Origin: Lachnospiraceae bacterium
Lineage (GTDB): Bacteria; Bacillota; Clostridia; Lachnospirales; Lachnospiraceae
Assembly (NCBI GenBank): GCA_021200995.1
Contig: JAJQFS010000090.1
Location: forward strand, 1 to 64,000
DNA length: 64,000 bases
Direction: 5' to 3'
The position numbers and the translations under genes were made by a program. A model generated the notes under the pieces. That model saw nothing but the letters and a program-made list of their open reading frames with translations, did no database searches and had not been told where the DNA came from. This document shows positions 51,223 to 60,078 of the stretch, in pieces (position 1 is the first letter of the stretch; each line of letters opens with the position of its first letter).

Positions 51223-52811
51223 TAGTGATTCTGTGAAATTTTTTTAAGCCTTTCATAAAGAAAATAACCAATTATGCAAATCCATGCTGCGGCAAGCGCC
51301 GCCAGCAGCGCAACCGCTGTCGTGGGCAGCGGACCCAGCTCCACTTTCCCGTCCACGGTGGAAATCTGATCCAGGCGGTAGAGGGATGTGATGTCTTCAA
51401 AGAGCTGCTCCATATAGTCGTCGTCGATGGTTTCCTTACGCCGCGCGGATTTGGTGACATTCTCGATCAGCTGCCCGGCGGCATCTCTTAGGGAAGCGGA
51501 GCCGTTGAAAACCGCGGTGGTAAAGGTATTTTCCGTATTATCCAGTAAAATCTGCGTGGCGGCGATTTTCACTTCATAATAGGTGTCGTTGTCCTCGCCG
51601 CTGCGGTTCAGATAATCCTGATAGGCATCCGAATTCTGCGCGCTTGTCGTGACCGGTACATACCCCTCCGTCTCGGCATAGGCGATCTGCACTTCGTCCG
51701 AAAGCAGGTATTGCACGAAAAGCCAGGACGCCAGGACCTCCTGCGAATCTTCCTTATTAAAAATACAGACCGAAGGCCCCTGGGAAATCATCTGCATATT
51801 TTCCGTGTCGTACTGCGGCACGGTCATTACCGCGATTTCAAAGTCCACCAGGGAATCCTCGCTGATATCTAAGAGCGGCGCATCGGAACCCATCCAGGTG
51901 GAACCGGCGGTCGAATCGATGGCAAAAATACACTGACCAGCGTTCAGGAAATTGGCCGGATAGCTGGAAATTTTGAACGTGGAGAAAGCGCCCGTAGCGG
52001 CATGCTCCGAGATGGTGTAAAGCAGCTCCTCCGTAGTATCATTGAAAATTTCGATGCTGCCGGAGGCGGTGGAGTAACCCGCGTCCAGTTGTTTTAACAT
52101 CTGGATCATCATATTGTCCGTGGACTTATAGATGAAAGGAATCATGGTCTTCTGGCCGTTGATGACATAATTTCCGTCCGCGTCCTTTTCCATGGCGGCC
52201 TCGGACACCTCCCAGATGAAGTCCCATGTCAGGACGTCCGGCAGGGTATAACCGAGCGCCTCCACATAGGTTTTGTTGATATAACAGGCTTCTGTTGACC
52301 GCATATAGGGTAGGGCGTAATAATGATCGCCAATCAGACACTCCTCCAAAAATTCCGGAACGATCTCTTCCACAGAGGGAGCGTCAAAGAGAACCTCGCT
52401 GCCGCCCAGACCGTATTTTTCATCAGTCATCAGATCGTCCAAAGGCACGACGACGTTCTCGCCAGTCAGGTAGGTGGCGATGTGATCCGGGTAGGTGATG
52501 CAGACGTTGGGCGTAGTGCCGGTGGCGATGTTGGTAATGACATCATTATAAATCGTACTGTAGTCCGTGTAGAGCTTCAGATTTGCTGTAATATTCGGGT
52601 AGATTTCCTGGAAGTCCTCGATGGCCTGTTTGTAGATGGCGGTCTGGTTTTTATTCGTGTCGTTTTTGGCCCAGAAGGTGATCTCATAGGTGCGGGAGGT
52701 ATCGAATTCATCCGGGAGCTCGAAGGCGGCGGTTTCCTGGGAGCCGTGGCAGGCTGTGAGAGGCAGGCAGGTAAGTACAGCGAGTGAAAGAACCGCTATT
52801 CTCTTTACCAT
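51219..52811 (-). CDS. Sugar ABC transporter binding protein with lipobox and C-terminal membrane segment
   Basis: A family 1 solute-binding protein of about 530 residues (UgpB-like). A lipobox ends in LTAC, then YEITFWAKNDTNKNQTAIYKQAIEDFQEIYP and the two-lobed fold. Unusually, a second hydrophobic segment (TTAVALLAALAAAWICIIGY) and a basic tail follow at the C-terminus, so it may be anchored at both ends. Start uncertain: ATG 52811 places the signal peptide normally; ATG 52976 overlaps the permease stop (ATGA) with AGGAGG but would add 55 basic residues before the signal. Confidence 0.85.
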   Translation of the reverse strand: MVKRIAVLSLAVLTCLPLTACHGSQETAAFELPDEFDTSRTYEITFWAKNDTNKNQTAIYKQAIEDFQEIYPNITANLKLYTDYSTIYNDVITNIATGTTPNVCITYPDHIATYLTGENVVVPLDDLMTDEKYGLGGSEVLFDAPSVEEIVPEFLEECLIGDHYYALPYMRSTEACYINKTYVEALGYTLPDVLTWDFIWEVSEAAMEKDADGNYVINGQKTMIPFIYKSTDNMMIQMLKQLDAGYSTASGSIEIFNDTTEELLYTISEHAATGAFSTFKISSYPANFLNAGQCIFAIDSTAGSTWMGSDAPLLDISEDSLVDFEIAVMTVPQYDTENMQMISQGPSVCIFNKEDSQEVLASWLFVQYLLSDEVQIAYAETEGYVPVTTSAQNSDAYQDYLNRSGEDNDTYYEVKIAATQILLDNTENTFTTAVFNGSASLRDAAGQLIENVTKSARRKETIDDDYMEQLFEDITSLYRLDQISTVDGKVELGPLPTTAVALLAALAAAWICIIGYFLYERLKKISQNHY

Positions 52812-52972
52812 CGTTGCTGTCCCCCATAGAAAACAATTTGCATCCGGCTTTTCCTCTCTCTTCATTCTTACTGTTCTCTCCGCCCTTAGCCGCAAACGAT
52901 TTGCTCTCATCTTCTTAACTCTTTGAGAAACCCTCGCCATACCTGTACGAAACAGATTTGATAATGTATATC

Positions 52973-53848
52973 TCATCCCTTGGTTCCTCCTCTCGCCACA
53001 CCAGCCATAATCTGCCTCCGGAAGCATAGGAACAGAATGATTAAAGGCGCGGAAATCACCACCACCGCCGCCATCATGGCAGGGATGTTTTCCCTCCCGA
53101 AGCCGTTCTCGCGAATCTCCTGAATGCCGTTGGAAACCAGGTAGTAAGCCTCATCGTCCGTGATCAGGCGCGGCCAGACGTAGGAATTCCAGCATTCAAT
53201 GATTTTCAGGATCACGATGGTGATCATGGTGGGCTTGCAGATGGGGATCAGCACCTTAAGCAGATAACGCAGATCAGAGGTTCCATCCACCTTGGCTGCG
53301 TAGTAGAGCTCGTCCGGCACCTGCGCGAAATTCTCCCTCAATAAATAAATGTAAAAAACGCTGGTAACGGAGGGCAGAATCAGGCCGATAAAGGTGTTGC
53401 GCCAGCCCAGGTTCGTGATGGTGGTAAAATTCGTGATAACCACCAGCTCATTCGGAATCATCATCAGGGACAAAAAGAGCGTAAAGACGATGTTTTTGCC
53501 CGGAAATTCGAGACGCGCGAAGGCGAAGGCCGCCAGGGTTGTCACCACCAGCATAATGGCCGTGGTAATCAGAGTAAAAATCAGTGTGTTCAGCAAATAG
53601 CTCGCCAGCGGCACGGTGGTGAAGGCTTCCACGTAGTTTTCCAGGGTGGGCGAGCGCGCGATGAACGAGGGAATGTACTCCGCGTTGTAGGAGCTGTAGC
53701 TCTTGATGGAGGTCAGGATCATCCAATAAAAGGGGAAGAGGACCATCAGCGCCCAGAAGAGTAGCAGGATGTAGGTCAGGGTTTTGGTGGTGTGCTGGCG
53801 CGCGCGGGCGCGGCGGGTTATTTTTTCATAATTTTCGTGGTCGTTCAT
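52973..53848 (-). CDS. Sugar ABC transporter permease (MalG/UgpE type)
   Basis: A 291-residue permease with six membrane segments and the EAA-type coupling loop (YAAKVDGTSDLRYLLKVLIPICKP). It pairs with the MalF/UgpA-type permease at 53937-54830. ATG 53848 with AAAGGAG. Confidence 0.9.
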   Translation of the reverse strand: MNDHENYEKITRRARARQHTTKTLTYILLLFWALMVLFPFYWMILTSIKSYSSYNAEYIPSFIARSPTLENYVEAFTTVPLASYLLNTLIFTLITTAIMLVVTTLAAFAFARLEFPGKNIVFTLFLSLMMIPNELVVITNFTTITNLGWRNTFIGLILPSVTSVFYIYLLRENFAQVPDELYYAAKVDGTSDLRYLLKVLIPICKPTMITIVILKIIECWNSYVWPRLITDDEAYYLVSNGIQEIRENGFGRENIPAMMAAVVVISAPLIILFLCFRRQIMAGVARGGTKG

Positions 53849-53936
53849 AAAAACTCCTTTGAGCATATGCACAGATTATTTGCTAATGGCTAACCTGCTC
53901 TCTTGCGTCTAACTCATCAAATTCAGATGATGCCTG

Positions 53937-54830
53937 TCAATAATATACATGCTTCCTGCTCACCAGCAGATTGATACAGGTGATGGTCAGCACAATCGCA
54001 AACAAAATAATCGCCGCCGCGGAAGCGAATGAAGGATATCCTCCGCTGTCGCCGTAGAGCATGTCGTAGACATAACCTACGATGGTGTTCATGCCGGCGG
54101 CGTTTAAGTCGGTGCCGAAGAGCGCCACAGCGTCGGAGTAGGCCTTGAACGCGCCGATGAAGCCGGTGATTACGAGGTAAAAAATCATCGGGGAGATCAT
54201 GGGCAGGGTGATTTTAAAGAAAATCCGGTGGGCTGGTGTGCCGTCCACGCGGGCCGCGTTGTAATAAATCGGATCCACGCTGGCCAGCGCACTGGTCAAA
54301 ATCAGAATCTTGAAAGGCATGTTAACCCAGATGGTATAAAAGCAGAGGACAAACATCTTCGCCCAGTAGGGTCCTTCGATGAAGTCCACGGAGCTGCCGC
54401 CGAAGAACTGAATCAGCATGTTGACAAGGCCGTCGGAGTAAGCTGTCTTTTTAAATAAAATCATGAAAACCAGGCCTACGGCCAGGGTATTGGTCACGTA
54501 GGGCAGGAAATATACGGTCTGCAAAAATTCTCGAAGTCGCGTGATGGAATTCAGCGCCACGGAAATCAGAAGCGCGAAACCTGTGGACAGCGGCACGGTA
54601 ATGATCACCAGCAGGAAGGTGTTTTTCACCGCCTGGAGGAAGTAGGTGTCGTGGAGGACGTAGGAATAATTATACAGGCCGATTCCATAATAGGTCTGGG
54701 AAGCCGAGTTATAGCCCTCCTCGAAGGAGTAAATAAAGACGTCGATCAGGGGGTAGATCATAAACGCGGCCAGGAAGAGGAAGGCGGGCAGAAGGTAGAG
54801 CCAGGCCTTGTAGCTTTTATGTTCAAGCAT
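53937..54830 (-). CDS. Sugar ABC transporter permease (MalF/UgpA type)
   Basis: A 297-residue permease with six membrane segments and the coupling loop YNAARVDGTPAHRIFFKITLP. The ATG at 54830 overlaps the end of the ATPase gene by 8 bp and has AGGAGG, so the longer upstream frame is not used. Part of the operon ATPase, permease, permease, binding protein. Confidence 0.9.
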   Translation of the reverse strand: MLEHKSYKAWLYLLPAFLFLAAFMIYPLIDVFIYSFEEGYNSASQTYYGIGLYNYSYVLHDTYFLQAVKNTFLLVIITVPLSTGFALLISVALNSITRLREFLQTVYFLPYVTNTLAVGLVFMILFKKTAYSDGLVNMLIQFFGGSSVDFIEGPYWAKMFVLCFYTIWVNMPFKILILTSALASVDPIYYNAARVDGTPAHRIFFKITLPMISPMIFYLVITGFIGAFKAYSDAVALFGTDLNAAGMNTIVGYVYDMLYGDSGGYPSFASAAAIILFAIVLTITCINLLVSRKHVYY

Positions 54831-55953
54831 GTTCGGCCTCCTTTTCTCCTGCCACCAGCGTAAAAGGCAGGCGCTTCCCGCTCTCTTTCTCAAATAAGAA
54901 GATTTTGTTCGGCTTGATCGTGAAACGCACTTCCTGCCGGCGCGTATCCACAACGGTCTCCGCCGGGATGATGGACCGCACTTTCGCTGCCTCGCAGGCC
55001 GGATTTTCGCTGATCACGCTCAGATCACGTCCCATCACCTCCAGGCGATCCAGTTTGCATGTAAGAGGACCATTGTCCTGCACCGTAAAGCCCTCGGGGC
55101 GCACGGCCACGGTCAGGTCCTGATCGGCCACGCCCGCGATTTCCATAATCGTCTCATCGCCGATATAAATACGGTTATGGGAAACCTTGCCCTGAAAAAC
55201 ATTGATGGGCGGAGTCCCCAGGAATTTCGCCACAAAGAGGTTGGCGGGATCATCGTAGACAGCCTGCGGCTGCCCGATTTGCTGGACGTGACCGTCCCTC
55301 ATGACGACGATCCGGTCGCAGATGCTCATGGCTTCCTCCTGGTCATGGGTCACAAAAACAGTCGTGATACCGGTCTGGCGCTGGATTCTGCGAATCTCCT
55401 CACGGGTCTGTAAGCGCAGTCTGGCGTCGAGGTTGGAGAGCGGCTCGTCAAGTAAAAGAACGCGCGGCATTTTGACCAAAGCTCTCGCGATGGCCACGCG
55501 CTGCTGCTGGCCGCCGGAGAGTTCGCCAGGTTTGCGGTCCATGAGATCCTCAATCTGGACAAGCTTCGCGGCTTCCAACGCCTTCTCTTCCATCTGAGCT
55601 TTGGTCAGCTTCCGGTCGCCCTTCAAATTCTCAAGGGGGAAGGTGATGTTTTTTTTCACAGTCAGGTGAGGGTAGAGGGCGTAGTTCTGGAAGACGAGGC
55701 CTACGCCGCGGTTTTCTGGCGCGAGGTCGGTGACGTCGTCCTCACCGAAAAAGAGTTTGCCGCTGGTGGGCTTTAAGAGGCCGCTGATGAGGTTTAAGGT
55801 GGTGGATTTGCCGCAGCCGGAGGGGCCGAGTAAGCCGATGAGTTCACCGTCGGGTATTTCAAAGGAGAAATGGTCGACGGCGGTCACTTCGCCGGTGTTT
55901 TTACGGCCGCGGGCGGGGAAGGTCTTGGTGAGGTCCTGGAGCACGATTTTCAT
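54823..55953 (-). CDS. Sugar ABC transporter ATPase (UgpC/MsmK/MalK type)
   Basis: A 376-residue CUT1-family ATPase. Walker A GPSGCGKST, signature LSGGQQQRVAIARAL, Walker B VLLLDEPLSNLDARLR and the C-terminal TOBE/regulatory domain (TVAVRPEGF) are present. It is the only ATPase in the window, so it may also energise MalFG, as MsmK does for several systems in streptococci (inference). Confidence 0.93.
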   Translation of the reverse strand: MKIVLQDLTKTFPARGRKNTGEVTAVDHFSFEIPDGELIGLLGPSGCGKSTTLNLISGLLKPTSGKLFFGEDDVTDLAPENRGVGLVFQNYALYPHLTVKKNITFPLENLKGDRKLTKAQMEEKALEAAKLVQIEDLMDRKPGELSGGQQQRVAIARALVKMPRVLLLDEPLSNLDARLRLQTREEIRRIQRQTGITTVFVTHDQEEAMSICDRIVVMRDGHVQQIGQPQAVYDDPANLFVAKFLGTPPINVFQGKVSHNRIYIGDETIMEIAGVADQDLTVAVRPEGFTVQDNGPLTCKLDRLEVMGRDLSVISENPACEAAKVRSIIPAETVVDTRRQEVRFTIKPNKIFLFEKESGKRLPFTLVAGEKEAEHA

Positions 55954-56062
55954 ATGGGTTCATCTCCTTGTCAGAGGGTGGGGTTCGTTGTTTTTACAGA
56001 ACACATCATAAACCTATTTGGAAAACAATTCCACTGAAATTTCAGGATTTTTTCTCTTTAAC

Positions 56063-56100
56063 AAAAGAACTGCCTGTCATATATGACGGGCAGTTCTTTT
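56063..56100. terminator. Bidirectional terminator between the two sugar ABC operons
   Basis: An almost perfect 38-nt palindrome: AAAAGAACTGCC paired with GGCAGTTCTTTT plus an inner GTCAT/ATGAC stem, T-runs on both strands. It ends the malEFG transcript. Confidence 0.85.
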
Positions 56101-56119
56101 GTTGATTTAAAAATAATGT

Positions 56120-57019
56120 CTATCCCTTCACAGCGCCGCCGGTAACGCCTTCGACGTAGTACTTCTGCAGGCACAGGAACAGGATAGTGACCGGAATGGC
56201 GATCAGGACGCCGCCGGCGCAGAACCTCGTAAAATAGCCCTGGTAGTCGTTGGTGTTGACCCAGCGGTACAAAGCCACGGCCACGTTGTAGCTGTCAGAA
56301 TAACCAAACGCGATGTAGGAAGCGAAGATATAGTCATTCCAGGGAGCCATGAACGCGGTCAGGGCAGTGTAGATGATCATCGGCTTTGAAAGCGGAATGA
56401 TCATGGTAAAGAAGATCCTCGCGCGGGAAGCACCGTCGATTCTGGCCGCCTCGTCTAAGGACTTCGGAATGGTATCAAAGAAGCCCTTGCAGACATAATA
56501 GCCCATGCCGGAGCTGGCGACGCCCACCAGGATTAAGCCAGGGATGGCGCCGGCCTGCGTCAGACCAAACTGCTTTAAAAGGAAATACAGGCAGATCATG
56601 GTCAGGAATCCGGGGAACATGCCCAGAACCAGGCAGATCCGCATCCAGAGAGTTCTGCCCTTAAAACGCATGCGGGAGAGCGCATAGCTCACCATCAGAA
56701 CCATACAGGTCTGGCCGATCGCCACGAAAAACGCGATGATCACGGTGTTGGAATACCACTTCAGAAACTGACTCTCACCGGAAAACAGCCAGGTGTAGCT
56801 GTCCAGGGAAAAGGTCTTTGGAAGCAGGTAATCTACCATGCCGCCATATTCCAGAGTGAAGGAACGGAAGCTCTGCAGCACAATTCCCACAAAGGGAAGA
56901 AGCCACACGACGCTGATCAGGATCAGTACAATATAGGCAACCACATGACCCGGTTTGACATGGGTCTTATTCATCTCAATGCCGGCTGCTTTGGCACTCT
57001 GTTTTGCTTTATTAGCCAT
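56120..57019 (-). CDS. malG: Maltose/maltodextrin ABC permease MalG
   Basis: A 299-residue inner-membrane subunit with six membrane segments and the coupling loop DEAARIDGASRARIFFTMIIPLSKP. The last residues are GGVTGGAVKG, like other MalG proteins. Its ATG overlaps the malF stop (TAATG). Confidence 0.92.
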   Translation of the reverse strand: MANKAKQSAKAAGIEMNKTHVKPGHVVAYIVLILISVVWLLPFVGIVLQSFRSFTLEYGGMVDYLLPKTFSLDSYTWLFSGESQFLKWYSNTVIIAFFVAIGQTCMVLMVSYALSRMRFKGRTLWMRICLVLGMFPGFLTMICLYFLLKQFGLTQAGAIPGLILVGVASSGMGYYVCKGFFDTIPKSLDEAARIDGASRARIFFTMIIPLSKPMIIYTALTAFMAPWNDYIFASYIAFGYSDSYNVAVALYRWVNTNDYQGYFTRFCAGGVLIAIPVTILFLCLQKYYVEGVTGGAVKG

Positions 57020-58395
57020 TATTGGAAGCCCTCCTCATCTCTTACGGATGGCAGCATGCCATAAACTGCGAGTGATATCACTGCCGTCACGACGAACACC
57101 ATAATACCGATGACAGCCGCCATGCAGTAATTGGTATCGTTGACTGTCATCTTGTACAGCCAGGTGATCAGCAGATCCGTGGTGCCGGCGCCGCCCGACA
57201 TGGACATCGTGGTGGGGCCGCCGCCGCTGAGCAGGTAAATAATATTGAAGTTATTCAGGTTGCCGGTAAAGCTGGTCAGCAGATAAGGTCCTGTCACGAA
57301 AAGCATATAGGGAAGCGTAATCTTTCTGAACATCTGGAATGCGTTCGCGCCGTCGATTTTGGCGCTCTCGTACAGATCTTCCGGAATATTCATCAGAATA
57401 CCGGTGCTGATCAGCATCTGATAGGGAATGCCGACCCAGCAGTTTAAAATAATAATGGTCACCTTCGCCCAGGTAGGATTGGTCCAGAAGGGCAAAGCCT
57501 GCGAAATCACGCCCCATTTCAGCAGATAAGAGTTCACCAGGCCGTCCGCCGCGAAGAGCTTTGATACATACAGAAGAGAAATAAACTGCGGGATCGCGAT
57601 GGTCATGACCAGGATGGTTCTCCACAGCTTCTTGAATTTGATGCCCTTCATGTTGATCAGGATTGCTACCGCAACACCCAGGAAATAGTTTAAGAAGGTT
57701 GCAAAAAATGCCCAGACAATTGTCCAGCCCAGGACCTTTGCAAATGTTGCGCCAAACCCGTCTCCGCCGAAGGAGAACAGATTTGCGAAGTTGGAAAGTC
57801 CTACCCAGGTAAAGAGCTTGGACGGTGCCTGATGGCTGAAGTCATAATTGGTAAACGCCACACAGATCATGAAAATGATCGGCAGAATCATGAACAGGAA
57901 AATGCCCAGCGTAGGCAGAGATAATAAGGTATAATTAAACTTGCTGTCAATGAGCTGATGCAGATCCTGACGAATGGTCGGAACCTCTTTGCCGGCTTTC
58001 GCCGCCAGCTCCTCTCTGCGGTTTTCACTGATGTTCATGCGCCACAGGGCAATCAGCAAAACGGTGAAAAGCACACTCATCAGACCCCATAACAGGATCA
58101 GGAAGCTGTTGTCCCCATAAACAGTCACAAAGGTTGTGGGATCCATATGGGTCTCCACGGTACCCAGCGTGCCAAATTTGGCCAGATAGGACGTGCCAAA
58201 AGCGACCATATACCATATGTACAGGATTTCCAGCGCCAGAAAGGCAATGCCTCTCAGATAATACTTTCTTAAAAGGGGACCGAAACCGAAAATCACAAAG
58301 GACACCTTCGTCTTCCAGCCGCCTTCCTTAAACGTCACGCCGATATCTTTAATATTGGCGCCGATCGCCTGAAAAAATGCCGCAACTTTTTTCAT
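57019..58395 (-). CDS. malF: Maltose/maltodextrin ABC permease MalF
   Basis: A 458-residue permease, longer than the CUT1 average as typical for MalF. Extra N-terminal membrane segments (about residues 45-65 and 95-120) precede the six-segment core, and the coupling loop is YESAKIDGANAFQMFRKITLPYM. Lies 150 bp after malE, separated by a stem-loop that may lower its expression relative to malE. Confidence 0.92.
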   Translation of the reverse strand: MKKVAAFFQAIGANIKDIGVTFKEGGWKTKVSFVIFGFGPLLRKYYLRGIAFLALEILYIWYMVAFGTSYLAKFGTLGTVETHMDPTTFVTVYGDNSFLILLWGLMSVLFTVLLIALWRMNISENRREELAAKAGKEVPTIRQDLHQLIDSKFNYTLLSLPTLGIFLFMILPIIFMICVAFTNYDFSHQAPSKLFTWVGLSNFANLFSFGGDGFGATFAKVLGWTIVWAFFATFLNYFLGVAVAILINMKGIKFKKLWRTILVMTIAIPQFISLLYVSKLFAADGLVNSYLLKWGVISQALPFWTNPTWAKVTIIILNCWVGIPYQMLISTGILMNIPEDLYESAKIDGANAFQMFRKITLPYMLFVTGPYLLTSFTGNLNNFNIIYLLSGGGPTTMSMSGGAGTTDLLITWLYKMTVNDTNYCMAAVIGIMVFVVTAVISLAVYGMLPSVRDEEGFQ

Positions 58396-58486
58396 AGTAC
58401 CCCCATTCTACGTAATTGCCGGTACACAACCCTGATTTGCAAGAAAATACCCGATTTTGTTCGTGCGCCCGGCATCCGAAAGAGTG

Positions 58487-58515
58487 AAAGGGGAGAGATT
58501 CGTTCTCTCCCCTTT
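58487..58515 (-). terminator. Stem-loop between malE and malF
   Basis: A perfect 12-bp stem (AAAGGGGAGAGA/TCTCTCCCCTTT) with a 5-nt loop and no T-run. It is likely a partial terminator or RNA stabiliser that keeps malE mRNA in excess. Confidence 0.65.
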
Positions 58516-58545
58516 GAAAAATCGTATTACGTAGTGTAAAGAAAC

Positions 58546-59877
58546 TTACTGTGCGCAAGAAATGCACTTGGTCTCGAAGTCCTCCAGAGTCGCCATCAGA
58601 TCCTCGTCAGAGGTGGAAGAAGTGATGTTGCCGGAGATAATGTCATCGCCAAGAGCGGTTGCTAAGGTCCAGTAATCATCCGGATACTGTCCCTGGCCGA
58701 TGCTGTAGTTGGACTGCTCTGTCAGAGCGCTCAGCGCCACGTCAGCCTGTACGGCTTCGTCTTCCTGTGCCGCCAGGTTGGAGGGACCCCAGCCCACTTC
58801 ATTGAATCTCTCAAGCTGGCATTCCTCGCTGGTCAGATACTGTGCCAGCTCCAGGCAGGCTCTCAGTTTGTCAGCGTCTGTCTGAGGCTTCACGCCCAGA
58901 AGCTTGTAGCCGCTGAAAGAACTCAGCTGATAGGTCTCACCGTCAGAGCCTACAAAGCTCGGAAGTGCAGCTGCCGCGTAATTGTCGCCAAGCAGTTCCT
59001 TCGCCGCTTCAGAATCCCAGGTGCCGTCCACGATGGCTGCCACATTAGTAGCGCTGCTCAAAGAAGAGCCGTTCTGGAAAGAGGAGGAAGACTGCAGCTC
59101 GATGATCTCCTTCAATGCGACAAGACCCGCATCGGAAGCGTAGTCGATATCGCAGGAAGCGAAGGTGCCGTCGTCATTGGTCTCATAAGTAAGGGTGCAG
59201 CCGGTGCCGAAGAAGAACGCTACCTGATACCAGCCGGAATTGATCTCAAAGTAGAAGTTCTTGCCCGCTGCCTCGCAGTCCGCAACGATCTGCTCTAAGG
59301 AAGTGGGATCTGTGATGACACTGCTGTCATAATACAGGAAATAGCCGTTGTCCGCGCTCATCGGGAACGCGTACAGGGTGGATCCAAAGGTGGCCGCCGC
59401 TACGGAACCGGCGCCGTTCTCTTCTTCGATGGTGGTGTCATAACCGGTACCGGTCAGCTGCTGTACAGCGCCTGCCGCCACCAGACGGGCCAGCTGGTCC
59501 TGCGCAAAACCATAGATATCCGCGCCGCCCTCTACGTCAGTGATCATATTGGAAGCCGCGTCGCCTTCACCGACGGACTCTACCACGATGGTATACTCAT
59601 AGCCGTTCTCAGACATGAACTCCTCAGCCATGGTCTGGGTCAGGCTGGTCACAGCGTCTGCCACCCAGATGGTGATCGTCTCACCAGCGCCGGTCGAAGT
59701 GGTGGTGCTCGCTTCCGTGCTGGCCTCAGAAGAGCTCGACTCACTGGACGTACTCTCGCTTGAGCTGCTGCTCTCACTGGAAGTGCTCTCGCTTGAGCTG
59801 CTGGAACTGCCGCAGGCCGTAAACATGGAAACAGTCATTGCACCGGCAAGCAGTACCGCTAACAATTTCTTTTTCAT
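58546..59877 (-). CDS. malE: Maltose/maltodextrin-binding lipoprotein MalE
   Basis: A binding protein of about 443 residues. The lipobox MFTAC is followed by a long Ser/Glu linker rich in SSESTSSE repeats (about residues 22-60), then the family 1 solute-binding fold (ETITIWVADAVTSLTQTMAEEF) with ELAQYLTSEECQLERF near the end. It delivers sugar to MalF-MalG. ATG 59877 is preferred over a GTG three codons upstream because AAAGGAG would otherwise be too close. Confidence 0.9.
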   Translation of the reverse strand: MKKKLLAVLLAGAMTVSMFTACGSSSSSSESTSSESSSSSESTSSESSSSEASTEASTTTSTGAGETITIWVADAVTSLTQTMAEEFMSENGYEYTIVVESVGEGDAASNMITDVEGGADIYGFAQDQLARLVAAGAVQQLTGTGYDTTIEEENGAGSVAAATFGSTLYAFPMSADNGYFLYYDSSVITDPTSLEQIVADCEAAGKNFYFEINSGWYQVAFFFGTGCTLTYETNDDGTFASCDIDYASDAGLVALKEIIELQSSSSFQNGSSLSSATNVAAIVDGTWDSEAAKELLGDNYAAAALPSFVGSDGETYQLSSFSGYKLLGVKPQTDADKLRACLELAQYLTSEECQLERFNEVGWGPSNLAAQEDEAVQADVALSALTEQSNYSIGQGQYPDDYWTLATALGDDIISGNITSSTSDEDLMATLEDFETKCISCAQ

Positions 59878-59970
59878 TTTCTTCACTCCTTTACAGAAAA
59901 TTCTTCACAAATTCCGGGTTTCCGACATCCATAATTTGTGAAATGTTTGACAAATCAGCTTGTCTAAGCT

Positions 59971-59999
59971 ATTCTAACATTGCTTTTTCTATCTGTCAA
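59971..59999 (-). promoter_or_regulatory. Promoter of malEFG
   Basis: Minus-strand TTGACA (59999-59994), 17 bp, TAGAAT (59976-59971): strong, about 95 bp before malE. Confidence 0.8.
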
Positions 60000-60078
60000 T
60001 GTCATTTTATGTAAATTAAACAAAAATTGGAGAAAAAAACCGTTTTTGTGCAATCTTACCATATTTTGTGAGGATGAT

